A DNA stretch of 50,023 nt from Clostridium frigoris (lineage in GTDB: Bacteria > Bacillota > Clostridia > Clostridiales > Clostridiaceae): the NCBI RefSeq assembly GCF_018861865.1, contig NZ_JAHLDV010000022.1, positions 1-50,023 on the forward strand. Reading direction: 5' to 3'. Position numbers and translations under genes: made by a program. The stretch's first letter is position 1. Each line of letters opens with the position of its first letter. This document shows, piece by piece, positions 1-8,805 of this stretch. A model generated the notes under the pieces. It was not told the origin of the DNA. It did not search any database and was given only the letters and a program-made list of their open reading frames with translations.

Positions 1-93
1 CAACAATTATACCAAATAGAGGGGGTCATTGTTTTTTGTGCTAAAAACAGCTACAATCCTTGCAATAGCAGGGTTTTAAATAAATAAAACAAA

Positions 94-111
94 GATAGTG
101 TTAACACTATC
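94..111. promoter_or_regulatory. Perfect 18-bp palindrome upstream of the trans-sulfuration gene
   Basis: The sequence gatagtgttaacactatc is a perfect 9+9 dyad with no spacer, lying 23 bases before the start codon and just ahead of the ribosome site gaggagg. Without a loop it is a better fit to a protein operator than to an RNA hairpin. The regulator is unknown; control by sulfur or amino acid supply is only inferred from the downstream gene. Confidence 0.5.
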
Positions 112-134
112 AAATTAATAGAGGAGGAAAAATT

Positions 135-1283
135 ATGAAAAAAGATATAAAAATCGAATCATTATTAATACACGGTGGGATAGATGGGGATGCTCGTACT
201 GGTGCAGTAAATGTTCCCATTTATCAGACATCTACGTTCAAAAAAGGTAAATTTGATTCTGATAATGCTTATGAGTATTCAAGATCAGGAAATCCAACAC
301 GCGAAGCCGTCGAAAAACTCATTACAGATCTTGAACAAGGTTATGCAGGTTTCGCATTTGCTTCAGGTATGGCAGCCACAACTGCTACATTGTCACTATT
401 TAAAACAGGAGATAGAATTTTAATATCAAATAATATTTATGGTGGAACATTTAGAGTTATAGACAAATATTTCAATAATTTTGGTATACATTATACTTTA
501 TTTGATTCATCTGATATAACTCAGTTAGAAAACAAAATTGATGATAGTGTAAAAGCTATTTTTATAGAAACACCAACAAATCCTTTAATGGGTATTACAG
601 ATATTGTTGCAGTTGCAAAAATTGCTAAAAAGAATAACTTACTCTTAATTGTAGATAATACGTTTATGACTCCATACCTACAAAAACCAATTACCCTTGG
701 TGCTGATATAGTTATTCATAGCGCTACAAAATATCTAAGTGGACACAGTGATTTAATTGCAGGCCTTGTTGTCGTAAATAATAAAGAACTTGCAGAAAGA
801 ATTGTATTCATACAAAACTCTACTGGTGGAATTTTATCACCATTTGATTCTTTCTTATTAATAAGGGGTATCAAAACTCTAGCACTAAGAATGGACAGAC
901 ACAACTCAAATGCAAAAGTTGTATCTGAATTCTTAAGAGATAGAAAAGAAGTAGAAAAAGTATATTATCCAGGATTTGTTGACCATCCTGGACATAAAAT
1001 ACAAGAAAAACAAGCAAACGGATATGGTGGTATCATTTCTTTTGTTCTAAATAAAGATTATGATTATAAAAAGTTCTTAGAAAGTTTAGAATTAATAACT
1101 TTTGGAGAAAGCCTAGGAGGAGTAGAATCATTAATCTGCCATCCTGCAACTATGACACATGCTGCAATTCCATATGAAATTAGACAAGAAATTGGAATAA
1201 CTGATCATTTAGTAAGATTATCAGTGGGTGTTGAAAATGTTTCTGATATAGTTGCTGATTTAACAAGAGCATTAGAACTATAA
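135..1283 (+). CDS. Cys/Met-metabolism PLP enzyme (cystathionine gamma-synthase / lyase family)
   Basis: A 382-residue pyridoxal-phosphate enzyme of the trans-sulfuration family (Cys_Met_Meta_PP), full length for the family. Visible motifs are YSRSGNPTR near residue 48, which in the family contacts PLP phosphate from the neighbouring subunit, the PLP-stacking region NNIYGGTF near 99, VDNTF near 173, and the Schiff-base lysine in SATKYLSGHSD (K199). Family members interconvert cysteine, homocysteine and methionine precursors in the cytosol; sequence alone does not separate cystathionine gamma-synthase, cystathionine beta/gamma-lyase and methionine gamma-lyase. The start is fixed by gaggagg 8 bases upstream. 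The gene stands alone between a palindrome at 94-111 and a strong terminator at 1302-1333. The convergent neighbour is an M20 amidohydrolase, a family often linked to sulfur-compound salvage. Confidence 0.9.
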   Translation: MKKDIKIESLLIHGGIDGDARTGAVNVPIYQTSTFKKGKFDSDNAYEYSRSGNPTREAVEKLITDLEQGYAGFAFASGMAATTATLSLFKTGDRILISNNIYGGTFRVIDKYFNNFGIHYTLFDSSDITQLENKIDDSVKAIFIETPTNPLMGITDIVAVAKIAKKNNLLLIVDNTFMTPYLQKPITLGADIVIHSATKYLSGHSDLIAGLVVVNNKELAERIVFIQNSTGGILSPFDSFLLIRGIKTLALRMDRHNSNAKVVSEFLRDRKEVEKVYYPGFVDHPGHKIQEKQANGYGGIISFVLNKDYDYKKFLESLELITFGESLGGVESLICHPATMTHAAIPYEIRQEIGITDHLVRLSVGVENVSDIVADLTRALEL

Positions 1284-1301
1284 TTTTATAAAAGTAAAAA
1301 C

Positions 1302-1333
1302 CACATTCCTATATTTATAGGAATGTGTTTTTT
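1302..1333. terminator. Bidirectional rho-independent terminator
   Basis: An 11-bp stem (cacattcctat / ataggaatgtg) with a 4-base loop is followed by six T on the plus strand and preceded by a run of A, so it can stop both the PLP-enzyme transcript and the convergent amidohydrolase transcript. Confidence 0.9.
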
Positions 1334-1351
1334 AGTCCATATTAATTAGAA

Positions 1352-2518
1352 TTATTTTTCTTTAAGTATAACCAATGCACACTGAGCCAGTTTTGCAAAG
1401 TAATTGGCAGCTGGCAAAAGTGCATCATCATCTACATTAAATTTGGGATGATGAAGTGAATATGATACACCTGTACCAATATTTACAAATGCACCCGGTA
1501 TTTTCTCTTGGTAAACTGCAAAATCTTCACCAATTAATGTGTCCGGAAGTTTTTTAATAACATATCCTTGAATCTGTGCAACGTCTAATGCAACTGCTGT
1601 CCAATCTTCATTGTTATTTGTTGCTGGTGGGCCGCTGTACCATTTAAGCTCAGCAGTTGCTCCAAATGAGTCCGCCATTCCTTTAACTATTTGTCTCATT
1701 TTATTTGGAACAAACTCACGTGTTTTAGCATTAACGGTACGTACAGTCCCTTCAAGATAAGCCTTAGTTGGTATTACATTCCACGTGTTACCACCTTCAA
1801 TATGAGTGACACTAATAAGTACTTGATCAAATGTGCTAACATTACGGCTAACAATTGTCTGGAGCGCTGTAATTATGTGAGCCGCAACAATAATTGGGTC
1901 AATTCCCTTTTCTGGTGATGACGCATGAGTACCAATACCCTCAATTTCAATTTCAAACCTATCAACGGCTGCAGTCATTGCTCCCACCTTTGTTCCAAAA
2001 CTTCCCACATCTAAATCTGGTGCACTATGGAGTCCAAAAATTGCAGCTACGTTAGATAATCCACCACTTTCTATGACCTTTTCCGCCCCGTGTCCTAACT
2101 CCTCCGCTGGCTGAAATATAATTCTTACCGTTCCTGCGAGTGTTGATTCTTGCTGCTTTAATAAATAAGCTGCACCTAAAATAACAGATGCATGAAAATC
2201 ATGACCACATGCATGCATTTTACCAATAACTTGTGATTTATATTCTAAATCTGTTTCCTCAAAAATAGGGAGTGCATCAATATCTCCACGAATAGCAATA
2301 ATAGGTCCTTCCCTATCTCCCTTTATTTCTGCAACAAGTCCTGTTTCTAGTGGTAAATTAAGTACACGAATTTCAGCCTCGTTTAGTAATTTGCGTAAAG
2401 TTTTAGTTGTTTCAAATTCCTCATTAGATAACTCTGGATGTTTATGCAAGCTATGCCTTATACTTATAAGTTTTTTCTCTAAATTATTAATATTCTCTGA
2501 TAATTTCTCATTTCCCAT
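1352..2518 (-). CDS. M20 family amidohydrolase (N-acyl-amino-acid hydrolase type)
   Basis: A 388-residue metallo-amidohydrolase of the M20D (hippurate hydrolase / IAA-amino acid hydrolase / YxeP) group. The N-terminus has SIRHSLHKHPELSNEE, the usual opening of this family. Metal-ligand motifs are visible: HACGHDFH near residue 103, QPAEE near 136 with the catalytic Glu pair, GLHSAPDL near 162, and the dimerisation-domain HASSPEKGIDPI near 198. The C-terminal LHHPKFNVDD motif supplies the last metal ligand. Family members remove acyl groups from N-acylated amino acids in the cytosol; the substrate here is unknown. A ribosome site aagggg precedes the ATG. It is a single-gene unit ending at the shared terminator, convergent with a trans-sulfuration enzyme, so a role in salvage of acylated sulfur amino acids is possible but unproven. 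Confidence 0.88.
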   Translation of the reverse strand: MGNEKLSENINNLEKKLISIRHSLHKHPELSNEEFETTKTLRKLLNEAEIRVLNLPLETGLVAEIKGDREGPIIAIRGDIDALPIFEETDLEYKSQVIGKMHACGHDFHASVILGAAYLLKQQESTLAGTVRIIFQPAEELGHGAEKVIESGGLSNVAAIFGLHSAPDLDVGSFGTKVGAMTAAVDRFEIEIEGIGTHASSPEKGIDPIIVAAHIITALQTIVSRNVSTFDQVLISVTHIEGGNTWNVIPTKAYLEGTVRTVNAKTREFVPNKMRQIVKGMADSFGATAELKWYSGPPATNNNEDWTAVALDVAQIQGYVIKKLPDTLIGEDFAVYQEKIPGAFVNIGTGVSYSLHHPKFNVDDDALLPAANYFAKLAQCALVILKEK

Positions 2519-2626
2519 AATATTATACCCCTTAATTTTTTTAAATCTGTATTATCATTATATCCTACTAATATAACTCTCTTTGCTTTTGAAATAATAA
2601 TATATGCATCATACCACATAAAATAG

Positions 2627-2678
2627 CCCCACCAAATGGATTTTATAACTATTTAATAGTTATGTCCATTTAATGGGG
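2627..2678. repeat. Two-tier imperfect hairpin 3' of aspA
   Basis: An outer arm ccccaccaaatgga pairs with tccatttaatgggg with two C-A mismatches, and an inner arm ataacta pairs with tagttat around a 5-base loop. It lies 30 bases beyond the aspA stop. No clear T run follows on the minus strand, so it may be a weak terminator or a 3'-end stabilising structure. Confidence 0.55.
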
Positions 2679-2706
2679 ATCACATATATTTAAATCGCTC
2701 TCTTTT

Positions 2707-4119
2707 TTAAACTACCATTAATTCTTTTGCTAATATACCAGGCTTCGTCATTAATTCTATATCTAATATATCATTAAGTTCATTTTCACTTAAAATCCCA
2801 TCTTTTAATATTAATTCTCTTACTGATTGTTTACTATTTAAAGCAATTTTTGCAATTTCAGCAGCCTTTTTATAACCAATATGTGGGCAAATTGCTGTAA
2901 TAATACCAACACTATTTTCCACCAATTCTTTACATCTTTCTCTATTTGCAGTTATTCCAGAAACACAGTTAACAACAAAAGTGTTTACTCCATTAGTTAG
3001 AGTCTCTATAGATTGAAATAAATTATAGAATATAACTGGTTCAAAAGCATTTAGTTCCAATTGGCCAGCTTCTGCAGCCATAGTTATTGTTATATCATTT
3101 CCTATAATATTGAAAGCTACTTGACTTATTACTTCTGGTATTACAGGATTTACTTTTCCTGGCATCATAGAAGAACCATTTTGTTTTGATGGAAGATTAA
3201 TCTCACCAAATCCCGTTCTTGGCCCTGATGACATAAGTCTTAAATCATTTGCTATTTTTGATAAGTTAACTGCGCAAGCTTTAATAACACTAGATACTAT
3301 TACAAAGCCATCTAAGTTTTGCGTTGCATCTATTAAATCTATAGCTTGTTTTAATTCTATATTTGATATTTTAGAAATATTTGGTACTATCTTGTTAAAA
3401 TATTGTATATCAGCATTCATACCAGTTCCGATTGCAGTACCACCCATATTTACAACTTTTAATTCTTCCTTAGCTTTTTCAAGTCGTAAGATATCTCTCC
3501 TTATAACTGAACTGTAAGCTTTAAATTCTTGTCCAAGCCTTATTGGAATTGCATCTTGCATCTGAGTTCTTCCCATTTTTATAACATCATCGAACTCTTT
3601 TGATTTTTCGTTAAAAGCATCATAAAGTTTAGAAAGTTCAGCTATTGCCTTTGGAATAAGTTTTAAGGCGGTCATTTTACCTGCTGTAGGAATAACATCA
3701 TTTGTAGATTGTCCATAATTTATATGGTCGTTAGGGTGAACTATACTATAATCTCCCTTTTGTCCTCCAAGTATTTCTATAGCTCTGTTTGCAATTACTT
3801 CATTAGAATTCATATTCATACTTGTACCTGCTCCACCTTGAATAGGATCTACTATGAATTGATCTTGCAGCTTACCCTCTATTATTTCATCACAGGCCAC
3901 TATAATAGCTTCTTCAATCTTTTTATCTAAAAGCCCAACTTCATTATTTGTTATTGCTGCTGCCTTTTTTATTTCTGCAAGGCTTTTGATAAATTCCTTT
4001 AACATTCCTAGTCCTGTTATTTTAAAATTCTCAGCACACCTTAAAGTCTGTACCCCATAATATGCCTCCATTGGTACTTGTTTTGATCCAATTGAATCGC
4101 TTTCTAATCTAAAATTCAT
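2707..4119 (-). CDS. aspA: Aspartate ammonia-lyase (aspartase)
   Basis: A 470-residue fumarase/aspartase superfamily enzyme that reversibly deaminates L-aspartate to fumarate and ammonia. The three conserved blocks are present: GQSTND at 136-141, GRTQMQDA at 183-190, and the mobile catalytic loop GSSMMPGKVNPV at 315-326. The substrate-phosphate-like region GGTAIGTG near 227 and the C-terminal TKPGI motif favour aspartase over class II fumarase. Length matches bacterial aspartases. It follows an Lrp/AsnC regulator gene by 47 bases in the same direction, so the pair probably forms an operon in which the regulator senses an amino acid. The enzyme would feed aspartate carbon into fumarate and release nitrogen during amino acid fermentation. 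Confidence 0.93.
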   Translation of the reverse strand: MNFRLESDSIGSKQVPMEAYYGVQTLRCAENFKITGLGMLKEFIKSLAEIKKAAAITNNEVGLLDKKIEEAIIVACDEIIEGKLQDQFIVDPIQGGAGTSMNMNSNEVIANRAIEILGGQKGDYSIVHPNDHINYGQSTNDVIPTAGKMTALKLIPKAIAELSKLYDAFNEKSKEFDDVIKMGRTQMQDAIPIRLGQEFKAYSSVIRRDILRLEKAKEELKVVNMGGTAIGTGMNADIQYFNKIVPNISKISNIELKQAIDLIDATQNLDGFVIVSSVIKACAVNLSKIANDLRLMSSGPRTGFGEINLPSKQNGSSMMPGKVNPVIPEVISQVAFNIIGNDITITMAAEAGQLELNAFEPVIFYNLFQSIETLTNGVNTFVVNCVSGITANRERCKELVENSVGIITAICPHIGYKKAAEIAKIALNSKQSVRELILKDGILSENELNDILDIELMTKPGILAKELMVV

Positions 4120-4166
4120 TTAAATTACCTTCCTCTCTATATTTTTTATTAATCTTACTTTATAAT

Positions 4167-4625
4167 CTAATTAATAATTTCACTTGGTATAATAGAATAA
4201 TTATTTTTTATTGTAGAAAGAGAAACTGTAGTCTTAGTTTTTTGAACACCTGGTATATTTTTTATTTTGTTTAAAATTCTTTCTAAGCTTTCTGTACTCT
4301 CTGTAATAATTTTTAAAACATAGTCATAATCACCAGCCAAATAATGACATTCTACAATTTCGTTATCTACTAGAATCGTATTAATAAACAAATCTGTAAA
4401 CTTCGGTGATTCAAGTGATACAAAGGTTATTATCATAAGATCTTTGTTGAATTTTTTAGCATTTAATATTATAGTATATTTTTCAATAATGCCAGCATTA
4501 TCAAGTTTTTTTAATCTATCTCCTACTGCAGGTATGGATAAATTAATTTGAGTGCTTATTTCAGAAGCTGTAACTCTAGAATTTTGTTGCAAAAGTTTAA
4601 GTATTTTAATATCGATATTGTCCAT
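4167..4625 (-). CDS. Lrp/AsnC family transcriptional regulator
   Basis: A 152-residue protein of the feast/famine regulator family. The N-terminal winged helix-turn-helix spans about residues 2-55, opening with MDNIDIKILKLLQQNSR and carrying SEISTQINLSIPAVGDRLKKLD as the recognition region. The C-terminal half (about 65-145) is the RAM ligand-binding and oligomerisation domain, with the family-typical GDYDYVLKI segment. Such proteins bind DNA as dimers to octamers and respond to amino acids. It lies immediately upstream of aspA and likely controls itself and aspartase. A -10-like TATAAT lies at 4660-4665 on the minus strand. A second Lrp gene lies at 44520-44984 next to an asparagine synthetase candidate. 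Confidence 0.9.
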   Translation of the reverse strand: MDNIDIKILKLLQQNSRVTASEISTQINLSIPAVGDRLKKLDNAGIIEKYTIILNAKKFNKDLMIITFVSLESPKFTDLFINTILVDNEIVECHYLAGDYDYVLKIITESTESLERILNKIKNIPGVQKTKTTVSLSTIKNNYSIIPSEIIN

Positions 4626-5010
4626 ACAAAATCACCTCTTAAATAATATTATTAGGTATATTATATCATATGATTAAATAAATTAAATACATTATCTATA
4701 TTTGCATAATTATTTAATAAAATACACGTTTTTCCCTTATATTTTTAATTGTTTACGTTTACTGATATTAATTAACCTAAAAAAATTAGGTGCTTAGCCT
4801 TATATATATGTTATAAACTCATCCCATGGGTCGCTTCAATATTAACAATTTTAATGATATCACCTTACATAGTAAATAATATCAGTACTTTTTTGTAAAT
4901 TTAGTATATACTAACTATAACTTGCTTAAATATTGTAAAATGGTTAAGCTTCATATATCTCTAAAATCATTTAGAAAAAATAATATACATTTTTAAAGGA
5001 GGTTTTTGTT
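4626..5010. other. 385-bp divergent intergenic region between lrp and msrB
   Basis: AT-rich spacer that must hold promoters for the lrp-aspA pair (minus) and msrB (plus). A TATAAT -10-like box on the minus strand at 4660-4665 and the msrB ribosome site aaaggagg just before 5011 are visible. A short palindrome cccatggg lies near 4825. I see no riboswitch, tRNA or coding sequence in it. Confidence 0.5.
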
Positions 5011-5469
5011 ATGGAAAAAAAGTTATATACAAAAAAAAGTAAAGAACAGTTAAAAAAAGAATTAACACAAATTCAGTTTGAAGTAACTCAGGAAAATGCA
5101 ACTGAAAGATCTTTTGACAATGAATTCTGGAATAACAAAGAAGAAGGAATATATGTAGATATAGGCAGCGGCGAACCATTATTTACTTCTCTTGATAAAT
5201 TTGATTCAGGTTGTGGATGGCCTAGTTTTACTAAACCTGTGAATAATGATAATGTTAAAGAAAATAAAGATATAACCCTTGGGATGATGAGAACAGAAGT
5301 AAGAAGTTTTTATGGTGACAGCCATCTAGGTCATGTTTTCGATGATGGTCCTCGTGATGACGGCGGATTAAGATATTGCATAAATAGCGCATCATTAAAA
5401 TTTATACCAGTTAACAAACTTAAGGAGGTCGGGTATGAAAATTATTTGAAACTATTTAAGAAGGAGTGA
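5011..5469 (+). CDS. msrB: Peptide-methionine (R)-S-oxide reductase MsrB
   Basis: A 152-residue stand-alone MsrB, which reduces the R-epimer of methionine sulfoxide in proteins using a cysteine and thioredoxin-type recycling. Diagnostic motifs are SGEPLF near residue 53, SGCGWPSF at 66-73, RTEVRS near 94, [10 protein letters not shown] at 105-114, and RYCINSASL with the catalytic Cys123. The resolving cysteine is probably Cys68. The structural zinc CxxC pairs seen in some MsrB proteins are absent, so this is the zinc-free type. The start is set by an aaaggagg ribosome site. There is no MsrA partner next to it; it is a single gene closed by the terminator at 5495-5530. Confidence 0.95.
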   Translation: MEKKLYTKKSKEQLKKELTQIQFEVTQENATERSFDNEFWNNKEEGIYVDIGSGEPLFTSLDKFDSGCGWPSFTKPVNNDNVKENKDITLGMMRTEVRSFYGDSHLGHVFDDGPRDDGGLRYCINSASLKFIPVNKLKEVGYENYLKLFKKE

Positions 5470-5494
5470 TTTCGCCCAATCCGGGCGCATAAGT

Positions 5495-5530
5495 AAAATT
5501 AGCCTAAAGCAATCGCTTTAGGCTAATTTT
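5495..5530. terminator. Strong bidirectional terminator after msrB
   Basis: A perfect 16-bp stem (aaaattagcctaaagc and its complement) around the loop aatc, T-rich on both ends, separates msrB from the convergent zinc-ribbon gene. A second small GC hairpin, cgccc/gggcg with loop aatcc, lies just upstream at 5473-5487. Confidence 0.9.
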
Positions 5531-5541
5531 GTTATAAAGAA

Positions 5542-7122
5542 CTATTGACCATTTTTTAAATTAATATATGTCTTATAATTAGGTGAGTCCTCACTAATTA
5601 GTTTATTTATTTTCCAATTATATCCATCGGTTTCATCATAAACCAGAAAGTAAACTGCTACAATAGAAACATTTCTATCATTATTTTTATTGTTTTTATC
5701 ATCTTTATACGTAATATTTCCATAAACATATTTTATATTTTTTAAGCCTTTTGTGGATAATGTCTTATCAGTTTTAAAAGTCTTCGATTCTTCCTCTGTT
5801 ACCTTGTGGTTATTAGACCACCAGAAAAGCAGATTACTTCCTTCAATTTCACCATTAGTAATAGAAGGTATAATTAACGACTCAGGAATATTGTTTACCG
5901 AGGCACTATCAACGGTAGTTTCTGATCCGTTTAATAAAGATATATCGCTTAAAGATATCGAGAAAGTATAATTAGTTGATAATACTGACTTTATTTCTCC
6001 TGCTACATTTTCTCTCTTGGCAGTAAGATTTAGTGTTCCTTTTTTTGCATTAAACGTTTTTTCTGATATATTAATACTCTTAGTAAATCCATCCTTTACA
6101 GTGAATCCTTTGCCTCCAAAAAAATCAGAATAGGATACCGTTTCCGCAAGTCCTTGATTTCTTATAAGTTGAATAACCTTTTCATCTGAAAAAGCTGGCG
6201 ATAGTGCTAGCTTAAAATCATCTACGCTATTTGCTTCTATAGAATTAATACTCCAAGCTTCATTCTCAAAAACAAGACTACATTTTATTTTTCCAGAGAC
6301 CTTAAGAAGCCCGCTATCTATAGTCGTTGCAACTAAGATTTTTTCTTTTCCGTTTTGAAGGTCTGGTGTCCTTAATGTTATCTCAATATTTTTAACATTT
6401 TGTCCATCTAATGCTTCTTGTGTATTCCCGATAGTCATTTTTAATTTTTTTAATTCAGCTAAGAATATCTTATCATTTATTCCTACCACTGGTTTCACTG
6501 AAGTAATATTAAGGAGTACTGGTTTTCCATTAGCTTTCCATTCGTTTTTACCTCCTCTAAGATACACTACCGCTAACAGAACCTTTGCCTCAACAGCATC
6601 ATTATTTAGAGTTACCGATACGTTTATTTCATCTTTACTCTTTTGTGTATTCCGATTACTTATAATTAAGCTTTTCATGTTATCTTTGTTAATTCTTATG
6701 ATTGTCCCCTTCGGAAGTGTTACAACTGTTCCTATAAGGTCTTCCTTTATTCTTACATCATCAATAGGTCTAACGATAAAAAATGAGTATGCAAATACTA
6801 ATACTGTAATTACAGAAATTATTGCTATCATAGGTATAATTACTTTCCTATGTATAAATGTTTTCTTAACCCAATCAAAAATTTTATCTCTTTTATACTT
6901 TCTTATATCTTTATCTGATATTACAGGCATAGTCGAAGTATCTTGCTCTTTTTTCTCATCTAAGGGCGGCTCAACTATATTTTTTTCATTTCCAGTTCCT
7001 TTATCATTAGGAATAGTTTCACTTTGCGCATCTATTTTTTCTTCTATTTTTTCTCCACAATATGGGCAAAACTTTAATCCATTAATATTAATAAATTCAT
7101 TATTACAGCTCTTGCAACGCAT
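5542..7122 (-). CDS. Zinc-ribbon membrane protein of unknown function
   Basis: A 526-residue protein. Residues 1-25 form a zinc ribbon with two CxxC knuckles (C3, C6, C19, C22, the second in CPYCGEK). A charged, disordered stretch (about 26-90) leads to one membrane segment at about 94-116 (IIPMIAIISVITVLVFAYSF). The remaining 400 residues are rich in Thr, Asn and beta-strand pattern and would lie outside the membrane. Similar zinc-ribbon/single-TM/extracellular layouts occur in many Firmicutes proteins of unknown role, such as the TcaA/YvbJ-like group. I do not recognise a catalytic motif. It is monocistronic, between terminators at 5495-5530 and 7270-7297. The long antisense reading frame at its 5' end is a shadow. 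Confidence 0.75.
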   Translation of the reverse strand: MRCKSCNNEFININGLKFCPYCGEKIEEKIDAQSETIPNDKGTGNEKNIVEPPLDEKKEQDTSTMPVISDKDIRKYKRDKIFDWVKKTFIHRKVIIPMIAIISVITVLVFAYSFFIVRPIDDVRIKEDLIGTVVTLPKGTIIRINKDNMKSLIISNRNTQKSKDEINVSVTLNNDAVEAKVLLAVVYLRGGKNEWKANGKPVLLNITSVKPVVGINDKIFLAELKKLKMTIGNTQEALDGQNVKNIEITLRTPDLQNGKEKILVATTIDSGLLKVSGKIKCSLVFENEAWSINSIEANSVDDFKLALSPAFSDEKVIQLIRNQGLAETVSYSDFFGGKGFTVKDGFTKSINISEKTFNAKKGTLNLTAKRENVAGEIKSVLSTNYTFSISLSDISLLNGSETTVDSASVNNIPESLIIPSITNGEIEGSNLLFWWSNNHKVTEEESKTFKTDKTLSTKGLKNIKYVYGNITYKDDKNNKNNDRNVSIVAVYFLVYDETDGYNWKINKLISEDSPNYKTYINLKNGQ

Positions 7123-7269
7123 TTGGTCCCTCCAAACATTAATATAAATCTACAAAACAAACAAAGTATCATATTTAATATAATATAGCTTGTTTACATA
7201 CTATATTATAACTTGAATGCATCCTATATTCAAACATATTCTCAACATCTTTTTATTCCAGTAACGTAC

Positions 7270-7297
7270 AAAAACTCACTCCAAAATAGGAGTGAGT
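7270..7297 (-). terminator. Terminator of the liv operon
   Basis: On the minus strand a 9-bp stem actcactcc/ggagtgagt with a 6-base loop is followed by five T, 38 bases beyond the livF stop. Confidence 0.85.
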
Positions 7298-7334
7298 AAA
7301 TAACAATCACATTAACATTTTAGTACAAAGAACC

Positions 7335-8039
7335 TTACTCGCCAAGATATGCACTTCTTATAGCATCATTAGTTAATAACTCTTTCGCACTACCTTCTAA
7401 AACTATTTTTCCAGTTTCTAAAACATATGCTTTATGTGCAATCGATAGTGCCATATGAGCATTTTGTTCTACAAGCAAAACTGTAGTTCCTGACTTATTT
7501 ATTTCTTCTATTATAGAGAATATATTTCTTACTACCAGTGGTGCGAGTCCCATAGATGGCTCATCTAACAGTAATATTCTTGGTCTTACCATGAGGGCTC
7601 TTCCCATAGCAAGCATTTGCTGTTCTCCACCACTTAATGTTCCAGCCATTTGCTTTATTCTTTCTTTAAGCCTTGGAAATTTGTCAAAAACCATCTCATA
7701 GTCTTTTGCTACATCGCTCTTATCTTTTCTAATATAAGCTCCTAGTTCTAGATTTTCCATAACTGACATATTAGCAAATATTCTTCTCCCCTCTGGCACA
7801 TGTGCAATACCTAGCTTTGAGAGTTTATAAGCGGCAGTATTATGAATTGGTTTGCCTTCAAATAAAACGCTACCTGACTTTATAGGAATAAGACCTGAGA
7901 TAGCTCTTAATATTGAAGTTTTTCCAGCCCCATTAGCACCTATAAGTGTAACTATTTCTCCCTCTTTTACATGCAAACTAATATCATGTAATGCATGTAT
8001 TGCACCATAGTTTACATTTAACTCATCAATTTTAAGCAT
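7335..8039 (-). CDS. livF: Branched-chain amino acid ABC transporter, ATPase LivF
   Basis: A 234-residue ABC ATPase, the second of the two nucleotide-binding subunits of a HAAT-family importer. Walker A is GANGAGKTS near residue 34, the signature is LSGGEQQMLAMGRAL near 135, and Walker B is ILLLDEPSMGLAP near 155, with the H-loop in VEQNAHMAL. HVPEGRRIFANMSVMENL near 75 is characteristic of LivF. It works at the inner face of the membrane with LivG to power uptake of leucine, isoleucine and valine or related amino acids. Its start overlaps the livG stop by 8 bases, implying translational coupling. It is the last gene of the operon. Confidence 0.93.
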   Translation of the reverse strand: MLKIDELNVNYGAIHALHDISLHVKEGEIVTLIGANGAGKTSILRAISGLIPIKSGSVLFEGKPIHNTAAYKLSKLGIAHVPEGRRIFANMSVMENLELGAYIRKDKSDVAKDYEMVFDKFPRLKERIKQMAGTLSGGEQQMLAMGRALMVRPRILLLDEPSMGLAPLVVRNIFSIIEEINKSGTTVLLVEQNAHMALSIAHKAYVLETGKIVLEGSAKELLTNDAIRSAYLGE

Positions 8040-8805
8040 CAGTTACCTCCTCTCCAAGGTATGCCTCAATTACCTTAGGGTTGTTCTTTATTTCATCAGG
8101 CGAACCCTCTGCTATTACCTTACCGTAATCTACGACTATTATTCTCTCGCAAACTCCCATAACTAGTTTCATGTCATGCTCAATTAATAATATAGCTATC
8201 TTGAATTCATCCCTTACCCAATTTATGAGCCCCATTAATTCATGAGTTTCCTTTGGATTCATACCAGCTGCGGGTTCATCTAGTAATAATAATTTAGGTT
8301 CTGCGGCAAGAGCTCTCGCTATTTCAAGTCTTCGTTGTTCTCCATAGGGCAGATTGCATGCAAGCTCATCTCTCTTACCTTCAAGATTAAATACCTTAAG
8401 AATTTCAAGTGCTTTCTCTTCAATCTCAGCTTCCTCTTTATTAAACTTTGGAAGCCTTAATATTGAATGGAACAAATTATATTTAACATTATAATTAAAT
8501 GATATTTTCACATTATCAAGAACTGTTAAGTCCTTAAATAATCTTATATTCTGAAAAGTTCTAGCAATTCTTTTTTTAGTAATATCATAAGGTTTTATGC
8601 CTTGTATAAACTCTCCATTAAATTCAATAGTTCCAGATGTTGGAGCATATACACCTGTTAACATATTAAAAATTGTAGTTTTCCCTGCTCCATTAGGTCC
8701 AATTAACCCTACAAGATCATGGTCAGAAAGGTTAAGTGTGAAATCAGAAACAGCTGTTAGCCCACCAAATTTAATTGTAAGATCATTTACCTTTAAAAGC
8801 TGCAT
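8032..8805 (-). CDS. livG: Branched-chain amino acid ABC transporter, ATPase LivG
   Basis: A 257-residue ABC ATPase from the start chosen here (MQLLKVNDLTIKF). Walker A is GPNGAGKTT, the signature is LPYGEQRRLEIARAL, Walker B is LLLLDEPAAGMNP, and the switch histidine is in LLIEHDMKLVM. The PAAGMNPKE and IARTFQNIRLF segments are typical of LivG. An upstream in-frame ATG at 8835 would add ten residues, but aaggaag lies 8 bases before 8805, so 8805 is preferred. The gene overlaps livM by 23 bases and livF by 8. It forms the ATPase heterodimer with LivF under the LivH-LivM channel. Confidence 0.92.
   Translation of the reverse strand: MQLLKVNDLTIKFGGLTAVSDFTLNLSDHDLVGLIGPNGAGKTTIFNMLTGVYAPTSGTIEFNGEFIQGIKPYDITKKRIARTFQNIRLFKDLTVLDNVKISFNYNVKYNLFHSILRLPKFNKEEAEIEEKALEILKVFNLEGKRDELACNLPYGEQRRLEIARALAAEPKLLLLDEPAAGMNPKETHELMGLINWVRDEFKIAILLIEHDMKLVMGVCERIIVVDYGKVIAEGSPDEIKNNPKVIEAYLGEEVTDA

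Noticed and set aside
29-79. Short frame from TTG ending VLKTATILAIAGF before the first gene
   Set aside because: Only about 16 residues, start weak, upstream in-frame stop; could be the tail of a gene cut by the window but nothing supports it.
1-134. SAM or T-box riboswitch before the trans-sulfuration gene
   Set aside because: Too little sequence and no conserved motif; only the palindrome is supported.
6677-7147. 156-residue plus-strand frame opposite the zinc-ribbon protein
   Set aside because: Antisense shadow of a real gene with coherent domains on the minus strand; no ribosome site.
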